Origin: Cellvibrio sp. UBA7661
GTDB taxonomy: Bacteria; Pseudomonadota; Gammaproteobacteria; Pseudomonadales; Cellvibrionaceae
Length of the DNA: 64,000 bases
Assembly (NCBI GenBank): GCA_002483365.1
Contig: DLHT01000006.1
Coordinates: 493,524 to 557,523, forward strand
Reading direction: 5' to 3'
The notes below the pieces were generated by a model that made no database searches, was not told the DNA's origin, and saw only the letters and a list, made by a program, of their open reading frames with translations. The position numbers and the translations under genes were made by a program. Shown piece by piece: positions 26,812-34,246 of this stretch (position 1 is its first letter; the number at the start of each line of letters is the position of its first letter).

Positions 26812-26832
26812 CAGCTATCCATCACTGCTCTT

Positions 26833-26889
26833 TTTAACTTGCGTAGCAATATTTAACTTAAGCAACAATATTTAACTTACGTAACAATA
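26833..26889. repeat. Three tandem 19-bp repeats upstream of rrf2-like gene
   Basis: Three consecutive 19-base units occupy 26833-26851, 26852-26870 and 26871-26889. Their consensus is TTTAACTTRMGYARCAATA. Each is nearly two helical turns. They precede the palindromic operator at 26922-26950 and probably belong to the same control region, binding an unknown regulator or the Rrf2 protein itself. Confidence 0.7.
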
Positions 26890-26921
26890 AAAGTTGCATA
26901 AGTCGATTTTATGGATTACCT

Positions 26922-26950
26922 TTTCACGTAACTGATTTGGTTACGTGAAA
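26922..26950. promoter_or_regulatory. Palindromic operator of the Rrf2 gene
   Basis: TTTCACGTAAC (26922-26932) and GTTACGTGAAA (26940-26950) form a perfect 11-bp inverted repeat with a 7-base spacer, 36 bases before the rrf2-like ATG. This is a typical size for a homodimeric Rrf2 operator, so autoregulation is likely. Confidence 0.7.
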
Positions 26951-26985
26951 TTCCGCCGTAACATCCTGCGAATAAGAGGTGATCC

Positions 26986-27474
26986 ATGAAACGCGATTCC
27001 AGACTCTCGGGCGTGCTGCACGTCCTCCTGCATATGGCCGAGGTGGGTACGCCCATGACCTCGGACGCGCTGGCGAAAATGATGAAGACCAACCCGGTGG
27101 TGATCCGCCGGGTACTCGCCGGGCTGCGTGAGCACCAATTGGTCTGCTCGGAGAAAGGTCACGGCGGCGGTTGGAAACTCTGCCGCGAGCTGGACACCAT
27201 CACCCTGCACGACATCTACCAGGCGCTGGATGAGCCGACATTACTGGCGATGGGCAACCGCACCGAATCGCCCGGTTGCTTGGTGGAAGAGGCCGTCAAC
27301 AACGCGCTCAACAATGCCTTTGCCGAGGCCGAAGCCCTGTTACTCGCGCGCTTTCGCACTGTGACCCTCGCCCAACTCAGCGCCGATTTCCACCAGCGCA
27401 TGCAAGCGCGCGGGTTTTCCGGCACCCATGAACATTCCCTTTTTCCCGCTGATGATGCGGCAGATGCAGAGTGA
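26986..27474 (+). CDS. Rrf2-family transcriptional regulator
   Basis: It is a 162-residue winged-helix regulator. The Rrf2 pattern is clear: SGVLHVLLHMAE, the recognition helix in TNPVVIRRVLAGLREHQLV, and the wing GHGGGWKL. Cysteines C54, C66 and C98 are present, but not the CxxxxCxxxxxC cluster of Fe-S members, so a thiol-based redox sensor of the YwnA type is possible. It lies 9 bases upstream of a disulfide oxidoreductase gene, consistent with redox control of that gene. Confidence 0.88.
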   Translation: MKRDSRLSGVLHVLLHMAEVGTPMTSDALAKMMKTNPVVIRRVLAGLREHQLVCSEKGHGGGWKLCRELDTITLHDIYQALDEPTLLAMGNRTESPGCLVEEAVNNALNNAFAEAEALLLARFRTVTLAQLSADFHQRMQARGFSGTHEHSLFPADDAADAE

Positions 27475-27483
27475 GGTAACACC

Positions 27484-28398
27484 ATGCAAACAACTTACGA
27501 TGTGATTGTGATTGGCGGCAGCTACGCCGGTATGGCCGCGGCACTGCAACTCGCGCGCGGCCGTCGCCGTGTGTTGGTGATTGATGGCGGTGTGCGCCGC
27601 AACCGTTTTGCATCCCACTCGCACGGCTTGCTCGGGCAAGATGGCAAATCGCCCAGCGCCATCGCCGAAGAAGCCAAAGCGCAATTGCTGGAGTACCCTA
27701 ACCTGACCTGGCTGCAAGGCTTGGTCGATTCCGCTGAAAAAACCGGCGAGCGTTTTACTGTCACTACCGCTGACAACAAAATCGGCAACAACACCTTCAC
27801 CGCCAAGCGCTTGATCCTCGCCACCGGTGTGAGCGACCACCTTCCCGCCATCACCGGTTTGCAAGACCGCTGGGGCAAAACCGTATTCCACTGCCCCTAC
27901 TGCCACGGTTATGAATTGGATCAGGGCAAGCTGGGCGTACTCGCCATCAGCGAAGCCTCTTTCCATCAAGCCATGCTAATTCCCGATTGGGGCCCAACCA
28001 CATTGTTCACCAATAATTGCTTCACACCCAACGCAGAACAATGCGCACAACTCGCCGCACGCGGTGTGACTATCGAGACAGAAACGGTGAGCGAAATAGC
28101 GGGCGAGCAATCCATCATTGTGAAACTCGCCAATGGGCGCTTGGTGGAATTAGCCGGATTATTTGTCGCATCACTCACGCAACCTTCAAACCGCATCGCA
28201 CAGGATTTAGGTTGTGAAATTGCAGAAAGTCCGATTGGTTTTTACATCAAAACCGATGAACTCAAACAAACCTCCGTCCCCGGCGTATTCGCCTGCGGCG
28301 ACCTAGCCCGCCCCATGGGCAGCGTCACCTTCGCCATCGGCGACGGCGCACAAGCAGGGTTTGCAACACATCGGTCGTTGATTTTTGAAGGGCACTGA
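27484..28398 (+). CDS. Thioredoxin-reductase-like FAD oxidoreductase
   Basis: It is a 304-residue flavoprotein with the FAD motif VIGGSYAGMAAALQLARG at the N-terminus, a redox-active CPYC (C137, C140) in VFHCPYCHGYE, and a C-terminal GVFACGDLARPMGSVTFAIGDGAQAG FAD-contact region in outline. The NADPH-binding GGGxSA motif expected after the CPYC is replaced by LAISEASFHQA, so reductant use may differ from true TrxB. It is probably in one transcript with the Rrf2 regulator and may detoxify thiol or electrophile stress. Confidence 0.85.
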   Translation: MQTTYDVIVIGGSYAGMAAALQLARGRRRVLVIDGGVRRNRFASHSHGLLGQDGKSPSAIAEEAKAQLLEYPNLTWLQGLVDSAEKTGERFTVTTADNKIGNNTFTAKRLILATGVSDHLPAITGLQDRWGKTVFHCPYCHGYELDQGKLGVLAISEASFHQAMLIPDWGPTTLFTNNCFTPNAEQCAQLAARGVTIETETVSEIAGEQSIIVKLANGRLVELAGLFVASLTQPSNRIAQDLGCEIAESPIGFYIKTDELKQTSVPGVFACGDLARPMGSVTFAIGDGAQAGFATHRSLIFEGH

Positions 28399-28406
28399 CA
28401 TTTCGT

Positions 28407-28461
28407 GTAATACGATGTATTTCCCAAAATCCTTGGCTATAGTGGAAACTTGCGCCTTTGG
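28407..28461 (+). repeat. Shared island-edge sequence, copy B
   Basis: This is the counterpart of 21593-21646, same orientation, with core TCCTTGGCTATAGT. It begins 8 bases after the oxidoreductase stop and precedes the AT-rich ATPase/methyltransferase island. It may be a promoter for the island or an integration boundary. Confidence 0.6.
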
Positions 28462-28476
28462 GTCTGTGATAAGACA

Positions 28477-28635
28477 ATGCATTTTGAGCAATGGTTACTT
28501 TCTATTGGAAAATCCTCAAAAGATTCCAAAAATTAAAAGAAGCTAATTCATTCAATTAATGAAATAACAAACTTACAGGAAATAGTTGAATTTTCTTCTC
28601 TTTTTGAAAAAAGAGTATTTAAAAACTTTACCAAT
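28477..28635 (+). pseudogene. Decayed N-terminus of a nuclease-like protein
   Basis: An ATG at 28477 opens FEQWLLSIGKSSKDSKN and stops at TAA (28534). Reading through the stop in the same frame gives KKLIHSINEITNLQEIVEF and SSLFEK, and a second stop at 28636. The pattern FEQWLxSxGKS...N...INxI...NLxEI...SLxEFEK resembles the integrase-SAM-like N-terminal domain seen in several HNH-type restriction endonucleases. This identification is from memory of the pattern, so it is tentative. The fragment lies 26 bases upstream of the ATPase gene, where a nuclease subunit would fit. Confidence 0.4.
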
Positions 28636-28661
28636 TAAACTCTAAAAATATCAGGCGATCA

Positions 28662-30473
28662 ATGGACTACGAAGCACTATTACGGCAACTTTTGGAAAAG
28701 AAAAAGTTAGAGCCCTACATTAGATACATAAGATTTCCAAAATATAAAAATTTTGAGGAAAACACTAAGATAGATTTAACTTTCCCTATAACCGCGCTTG
28801 TAGGTGCCAATGGGACAAATAAAAGTTCGGTATTACGAGCACTATATGGCTGCCCTAACTTCTACAGTTTAGGTGAACTTTGGTTTTCTACTAATATTGA
28901 CCCTATCAAAGAGACGGGAGATCAAAGAAATTGTTTCATCTATGGATATTTTAATGAAGGAGCGGACGAAACCATAGAGGTTTTAAAAACCCGGATAAAA
29001 AAAGATGAAGACCCTGATTATTGGGAGCCTTCAAGGCCAGTAGCTAAATATGGCATGAAGCCAATGCCTCTATTACCGGAAGATAAACCCTTGCCGAAGG
29101 GAAGAAGTAAAACGAGATGGGACGCCATTGATAAGAGTGTAGTTTATATAGATTTCAGAGCATCCTTAAGCGCTTACGATAAATTTTTTTATCATAGTGA
29201 ATTAAAAGGAAAATCGAATAATACAAAGATAAAAAAACAATTTATTAGAACAAGGGCCCCACATCTAAAATACTCTATTCAACAAAAGAAAATGGAATTT
29301 TTTTATAGGAAACAACAAAGAATTGTTAACTCAGAAAATAGAACTCTGACTTCAGAAGAGCTACTTGAAATATCAAACATTCTCGGTAAAAAATATTCTG
29401 AAATAAATTTGATTAGGCACTATTTTTATAACACTGATGCTTATACTTGCTTAATGAAAATGTCTGATCTTCAATATAGCGAAGCATTCGCTGGTAGTGG
29501 AGAATTCGCAGTAGTAAAACTAGTGACAGATATTATGTCTGCTAAAGAAAGCTCTTTAATATTGCTGGATGAGCCAGAGGTTTCGCTACACCCAGGAGCG
29601 CAAGAAAAGCTAGTCAATTTCCTTAAAGATCAAGTTAAAAAAAATAAACACCAAATAGTTATCTCAACTCATTCCCCAGCCATAGTACGTCAACTACCAT
29701 TTGAAGCCGTAAAAGCGTTACGATTTGATAGTTCCACTCAAAAAGTTAGGCTACCAAATCAGTCAAGTTCACACGATGAAGCTTTTTTTCATATTGGCGA
29801 ACCCATGATTGGAGCAACAACCATTGTTGTAGAAGATGCTTTAGCAAAAGAAGTAACCGAATTTGCTATAAAAACCTTAGGCGAAGTTACATTTAAAACT
29901 ATCAAGGTCATTTACTTCCCAGGAGGCGCAGATACATTGTGGAAATACTATGTTCCAATTTATTCAATTGAAAAAAGAGAAGATGTTTTTATTTTATTTG
30001 ATGGCGACAAAAATAGAGAGATTGAAATACCTCATATAGATACCATCAGCAAAGACGCAGAAAATAATTTGCCTGAATTAATAAAGTCAATATCAGGTAT
30101 TGATATTGACTTTAAAGTTGATGGAAATAGTAATGGTGGAGACAAAGAACAAAAAAAATATCTAGAGAGAACTTTTATTGAATGGATAAAAGATCATGTT
30201 TCATATCTTCCAGGAAAAACCCCTGAAGAATTTGTATGGGATAATATGCATAAAACGATAGACTATTTAAATTATCCTGAAGAAGACAGAAAGATCACAT
30301 TTGAAAAAATTACTAGGAAAGAATTAGGTAAAGAGGATTATGAAAATCCAACATCTCAAGAAATTCTTTTTATTCAAAAAAGCAAGATTGCCACCATTGA
30401 AAAAAATAATTCGCATATTTTACTCTTAGCAGATAAAATTAATAACTTCAAAAAATTGAGCGCCAAAAAATGA
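28662..30473 (+). CDS. OLD-like AAA ATPase with TOPRIM-like C-terminus
   Basis: It is a 603-residue protein. Walker A is GANGTNKSS (residues 48-56, K54), an ABC-type signature-like AGSGEFAVVKL precedes Walker B (LILLDEPEVSLHP, D303-E304), and the His loop is VISTHSP. The C-terminal part has TIVVEDALAKE (E391) and FILFDGDKN (D447, D449), matching the Glu and DxD elements of a TOPRIM nuclease domain as in OLD-family proteins. A ring-closing or DNA-end-nicking defence function is inferred from the family. The gene overlaps the methyltransferase by 4 bases. Codon use is strongly AT-biased, unlike the flanks. Confidence 0.8.
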   Translation: MDYEALLRQLLEKKKLEPYIRYIRFPKYKNFEENTKIDLTFPITALVGANGTNKSSVLRALYGCPNFYSLGELWFSTNIDPIKETGDQRNCFIYGYFNEGADETIEVLKTRIKKDEDPDYWEPSRPVAKYGMKPMPLLPEDKPLPKGRSKTRWDAIDKSVVYIDFRASLSAYDKFFYHSELKGKSNNTKIKKQFIRTRAPHLKYSIQQKKMEFFYRKQQRIVNSENRTLTSEELLEISNILGKKYSEINLIRHYFYNTDAYTCLMKMSDLQYSEAFAGSGEFAVVKLVTDIMSAKESSLILLDEPEVSLHPGAQEKLVNFLKDQVKKNKHQIVISTHSPAIVRQLPFEAVKALRFDSSTQKVRLPNQSSSHDEAFFHIGEPMIGATTIVVEDALAKEVTEFAIKTLGEVTFKTIKVIYFPGGADTLWKYYVPIYSIEKREDVFILFDGDKNREIEIPHIDTISKDAENNLPELIKSISGIDIDFKVDGNSNGGDKEQKKYLERTFIEWIKDHVSYLPGKTPEEFVWDNMHKTIDYLNYPEEDRKITFEKITRKELGKEDYENPTSQEILFIQKSKIATIEKNNSHILLLADKINNFKKLSAKK

Positions 30474-31513
30474 TTGATGTATTTGATTTTTTTTCTGGTT
30501 GCGGCGGCACCAGTTGCGGATTAAGCGATGAAGGGCTTAATATTAAATTTGCCCTCGATATCGATGAAGTTGCAATTTCAACTTTCAAAGAAAACTTTCC
30601 CTATGCAAAAGTTTTAACCTCAAATATTCAGGAAATAGAGCCTGAAAATTTATCATCCATTATTGGCGAAAGAAATAATCCTATTTTATTTTGTGGCTGT
30701 GCTCCGTGCCAACCATTTTCAAAACAGAACAAAAAAAAATATGAAAATGACCCAAGAAAAAATTTGTTGATGGAGTTTTCTCGCTTTATTGGGTATTGGG
30801 AACCTGAATACGTTTTAGTCGAAAACGTGCCAGGCATGCAGAAAATAAGATCAAACGGTCCATTTTATGAATTTTTGAAAATTCTTGACGACTTAAAATA
30901 TCAATATTCGTTTGATGTATTACCAGCAGCAGATTTTGGAGTGCCTCAAAGAAGAGAGCGATTAGTTTTATTGGCATCCAAATTAGGCACAATTTCGCTA
31001 CCCAAAGCAACACATGGACCGAAGGCTGGAACCCCTTATAGTACTGTTAGAGAATGGATTTCTGATCTAACGGCTATTTCAGCGGGAGAAACCTGTAATC
31101 AAGATTCTGAGCATCGAGCCGCGAAACTGTCTGAAATTAACTTAAGAAGGATAAAGCAAACTCCTGAGGGCGGAGGACGAGAATTTTGGTCACCAGATCT
31201 TCAACTTAAATGCCATCAAAACTACAAAGGTCACACAGATGTTTATGGAAGATTACACTGGGATAAACCTGCTAGCGGTTTAACAACCAGATGTATTAGT
31301 CTTTCAAATGGAAGATTTGGTCACCCATCTCAAAACCGTGCTATTTCCATCCGAGAAGCTGCTTGCCTACAAACATTTCCAAGAACTTATAGATTTAAAG
31401 GCAATATGGCATCAAAGGCGAGACAAATTGGAAATGCCGTACCGCCTTTAATGGCCAAAGAAATAGGAAAAAGTATCAAGAATCATTTTCTATCATTAAA
31501 AACGTTTGAGTAA
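30470..31513 (+). CDS. DNA cytosine-C5 methyltransferase
   Basis: It is a 347-residue enzyme with all catalytic blocks in order: motif I FFSGCGGTSCGL, motif IV GCAPCQPFS with catalytic C80, motif VI VLVENVPG, motif VIII FGVPQRRERL, motif IX REAACLQTFP and motif X QIGNAVPP. The short target-recognition region between VIII and IX contains WDKPASGLTT. Its ATG overlaps the ATPase stop (ATGA), showing coupled translation. No intact restriction endonuclease is adjacent. The recognition sequence cannot be read from the protein. Confidence 0.95.
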   Translation: MIDVFDFFSGCGGTSCGLSDEGLNIKFALDIDEVAISTFKENFPYAKVLTSNIQEIEPENLSSIIGERNNPILFCGCAPCQPFSKQNKKKYENDPRKNLLMEFSRFIGYWEPEYVLVENVPGMQKIRSNGPFYEFLKILDDLKYQYSFDVLPAADFGVPQRRERLVLLASKLGTISLPKATHGPKAGTPYSTVREWISDLTAISAGETCNQDSEHRAAKLSEINLRRIKQTPEGGGREFWSPDLQLKCHQNYKGHTDVYGRLHWDKPASGLTTRCISLSNGRFGHPSQNRAISIREAACLQTFPRTYRFKGNMASKARQIGNAVPPLMAKEIGKSIKNHFLSLKTFE

Positions 31514-31864
31514 CGCTAGTTCATTGATTTAAGCAGTTTGTGATGTGTTGTACTGAGATCAAATTATTATTGGAAAATAGAAGCGCACTAAAAAATTCAT
31601 GCACAGTCTTTCTTCAACAAAATTTCAAGAAAATTTTTTATCTACACATCGAAAAAACTTGCGAAAGGATAAACCTCTGGTAAATCTGCATGGATTTGAC
31701 GATTGTACACAGAATTGATATCCATTTTTTGATGAGCTCACGACCACGCTGTTATTTTTTATGTCGCGATTGTATTTTTTGGATAAAATTCTGAAGCTTG
31801 AATTGACACTTCAGTAATCGGAAAGCCCGTCATGTTGGGGTTCGTGCCTCACCCCAACCTACAT
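31514..31864. other. AT-rich intergenic region after the methyltransferase
   Basis: About 350 bases without a convincing gene. A 27-codon minus-strand frame (31642-31725) begins MDINSVYNRQIHADLPEV and could be a remnant. A palindrome GTTGGGGT/ACCCCAAC lies at 31834-31858. The region is the right edge of the AT-rich island. Confidence 0.4.
31834..31858. repeat. GTTGGGGT/ACCCCAAC palindromic repeat
   Basis: An 8-bp perfect stem with a 9-base loop, followed by CTACA, is related to the element at 24390-24409. It sits between the convergent methyltransferase and DTW genes and may also work as a transcription stop. Confidence 0.55.
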
Positions 31865-32332
31865 TTAATTGCGGATTTTTGAATTGAAATTTGCAAACTC
31901 TGCCGCTAACCGCTGCGCAATAGTTACGTGATTTTTTGCTCTGAGTATTTCCATCACGCATTCAGCGGTACACAAACCACCCTCGGGTTGGTTGCGCCTG
32001 AGCTGGTACTGGGAAATTTGCTGCGGGTTAATTTGTGCTCTGGTTAAATTTTTTAGATAGGGGCTGCGATTAAATATTTTGCGTGCTTCTTGCCAGGTGG
32101 CATCCAGCACAATGATATTTTCAGAGGATTCAATTGACGCAACATCGGCATCATCAACCGGGTAAAGCAATACCGTATTTCCTTGATTGATTGCATCTAA
32201 CAAAAACGGGTTAGGTTCGTTTCTCGCCCAGACTATTCGCTCTACGATTTCCGGTGCAACATTCTGTGCCAACACACCGGTATTAGTAGGGCGCAGTAGT
32301 TCGCGTTCATGGGTGAGTAAAAATATTTTCAT
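31865..32332 (-). CDS. DTW-domain tRNA-uridine aminocarboxypropyltransferase
   Basis: Members of this family transfer an aminocarboxypropyl group from SAM to tRNA uridine (acp3U). The DTW motif appears as LDATWQEARKIFNRSPYL, with upstream GNTVLLYPVDDA and downstream EGGLCTAECVMEIL. At 155 residues it is shorter than E. coli TapT (about 230) and lacks the N-terminal cysteine-rich zinc-binding segment; the region upstream offers no extension. Either it is a compact subfamily or an N-terminally shortened enzyme. Confidence 0.82.
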   Translation of the reverse strand: MKIFLLTHERELLRPTNTGVLAQNVAPEIVERIVWARNEPNPFLLDAINQGNTVLLYPVDDADVASIESSENIIVLDATWQEARKIFNRSPYLKNLTRAQINPQQISQYQLRRNQPEGGLCTAECVMEILRAKNHVTIAQRLAAEFANFNSKIRN

Positions 32333-32447
32333 TTGCTAGCTATTTGTCGTTTTTCTATAAAGCGTCCATGGGCAAATTGGAAAGCGATGTATTAGCGTCC
32401 AATTGCCTATTAGGGGCTTAATATTGGCTGTGCCCCAGTGGTTCAAC

Positions 32448-33173
32448 TCAAAAATCCCCCCACAAATACTGCACCAAACTAATCGCAGCAACTGGTGCTG
32501 TTTCAGTGCGTAATACTCTTGGGCCTAAGGTCAGCGCGTTAAAATCTTGCTCCAGGGCGTGGGCGATTTCGCGTTCGCTCAGGCCGCCTTCGGGGCCGAT
32601 TAATAGCGTGACGCTTTCAGGTTGTTGCTCTGCCGGTAGGGTTTTGCTGTCGCGGTGATGGAGTACAAAACGTAAATCAGATTTCACTTGTGGCAGCCAG
32701 TCAGAAATTTGTACAGGCGAATGTAAAACGGGCAATAAATTGCGTTGGCACTGCTCGCAGGCGCTGATAAGGATTTGCTGCCAGCGGTCGTGCAGTTTTT
32801 CCTGGCGGTCGCCACCTAATTTTACTTCGGTGCGCTCGGTAATGAGTGGTGTAATTTTGGTTACGCCAAGTTCTGTCGCTTTTTGTAGCACCCATTCAAA
32901 ACGTTCACCGCGTGAAATACCAATCGCTAATTCCAATTCCAGTGGTGATTCACGATTGTCGATGCTGTGTTCTTGCACACTGACGATCACATGCTTTTTA
33001 CTGACTTCATGAATGGTTGCCGCAAATTCACCACCAGCGCCATTAAATAAAATTAATTCGCGCCCCGCTTGCATTCGTAATACTTTGCTCAGGTGATGCG
33101 ATGCCGATTCTTCCAGCGCGATATGTTCGCCGCTCAGTAAATTTTGTTCGGTAAAAATTCGTGGGATTCGCAT
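32448..33173 (-). CDS. rsmE: 16S rRNA m3U1498 methyltransferase RsmE
   Basis: This SPOUT-class enzyme methylates N3 of U1498 in 16S rRNA. The 241-residue length is normal. The N-terminal PUA-like domain contains HHLSKVLRMQAG, and the C-terminal knot has LLIGPEGGLSEREIAHA and LGPRVLRTETAPVAA, which form the SAM site. It starts 2 bases after the toroid-protein stop codon, so the two are likely co-transcribed. Confidence 0.95.
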   Translation of the reverse strand: MRIPRIFTEQNLLSGEHIALEESASHHLSKVLRMQAGRELILFNGAGGEFAATIHEVSKKHVIVSVQEHSIDNRESPLELELAIGISRGERFEWVLQKATELGVTKITPLITERTEVKLGGDRQEKLHDRWQQILISACEQCQRNLLPVLHSPVQISDWLPQVKSDLRFVLHHRDSKTLPAEQQPESVTLLIGPEGGLSEREIAHALEQDFNALTLGPRVLRTETAPVAAISLVQYLWGDF

Positions 33174-33175
33174 AA

Positions 33176-34246
33176 CTAGTGTTCTGTTGTAAGTGGTTCG
33201 GCGTAAGCCATTGGGGATAAAGCCGACTGCAAAAATATATTGGCGGCAGCGGTGTGTTGGGTGATGGCATCGGCTGCCAATAAAATTGCACCGGCTGTCC
33301 AGGTAGTTTTTTCACGCGGCCAAATAACATCGTCGCGGAAATTATAACCAGTCCAATAACCGCCATCTTCATCTTTAAATTGAAATAGCCAGCTAAATAA
33401 ATTAACGGCTTTCGCGTGTTCGCCAGCGGCTAACAATGCGAGTGTGAGTTCGCAGGATTCAGCCACCGTCACCCAGGGTTCATCACTCACACAACGGCAA
33501 CCAATATTCGGCTCGACAAAGGTTTTCCATTTTTCATCAATGCGCTGCTGCGCCGCTTTTCCATCCACAACGCCGGTAAGAATGGGATAAAACCAATCCA
33601 TGGAAAAACGGGTTTTGGGTTCCCAGGTGCGGTCAAAACATTCCGAATGATGGCGCAAGGTTGTGCCCAATTGTTGATGGGCGCTGCGCCAGTGGTTCGC
33701 ATTAAAACCCAGCTGCTCTGCGCATAAAATGGCGCACTCAAGGCTTTTATAAATGGAGCTGGATGCCGTGACTAATGCATCTTTTTTAGCGCTGCCATCT
33801 TCCGCAACAGCCCAATAAATTTCGCCCGTCGGCGCTTGGTAGCGCAATACAAAATCAATCGCTTTTTGCGCGGCAGGAAAATAATCGAGCAAAAATTTTA
33901 CATCCTGCGTGATTAAAAAATAATGCCAAACGCCGGTGGCAATATAAGCAATGAAATTTGTTTCGCGGTGATTTTTATCTACCGCTTCATCACCCAGATA
34001 ATTTGCCCACCAACTGCCATCGGGCAATTGTTCTTGCACCAGCCATTGGTAAGCGCGCTGCGCTGCGGCATATTCACCGCCAATGGTTAAACCCATAGCC
34101 GCTTCAATATGATCCCAAGGGTCAGCTTTGCCATCTGCAAACCAGGGAATACAGCCGTTTGGTAATTGGGTTTGCAAAATATAATTGATGGTCGGGCGCA
34201 ACAACTGCTCAGGAAAAAAGCCTTTGGTGAGTAATAAATTTTTCAT
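33176..34246 (-). CDS. Alpha/alpha-toroid (prenyltransferase-like) protein
   Basis: It is a 356-residue protein of unclear activity. Repeated helical hairpins (LPNGCIPWFADG, LPDGSWWANYLGDE, APTGEIYWAVAEDG, EDGGYWTGYNF) form the QxxDGSW-like loops of the alpha/alpha toroid seen in terpene cyclases, prenyltransferases and some glycoside hydrolases. It is encoded between a methyltransferase and rsmE and downstream of a glycosyltransferase, so a role on a glycan or lipid-linked product is plausible. No signal peptide is seen. It overlaps the upstream methyltransferase by 4 bases. Confidence 0.7.
   Translation of the reverse strand: MKNLLLTKGFFPEQLLRPTINYILQTQLPNGCIPWFADGKADPWDHIEAAMGLTIGGEYAAAQRAYQWLVQEQLPDGSWWANYLGDEAVDKNHRETNFIAYIATGVWHYFLITQDVKFLLDYFPAAQKAIDFVLRYQAPTGEIYWAVAEDGSAKKDALVTASSSIYKSLECAILCAEQLGFNANHWRSAHQQLGTTLRHHSECFDRTWEPKTRFSMDWFYPILTGVVDGKAAQQRIDEKWKTFVEPNIGCRCVSDEPWVTVAESCELTLALLAAGEHAKAVNLFSWLFQFKDEDGGYWTGYNFRDDVIWPREKTTWTAGAILLAADAITQHTAAANIFLQSALSPMAYAEPLTTEH

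Noticed and set aside
21593..31513. A prophage or integrative element covering both islands
   Set aside because: No integrase, phage structural gene, tRNA attachment site or long direct repeats were found, and core-like genes lie between the two AT-rich blocks.
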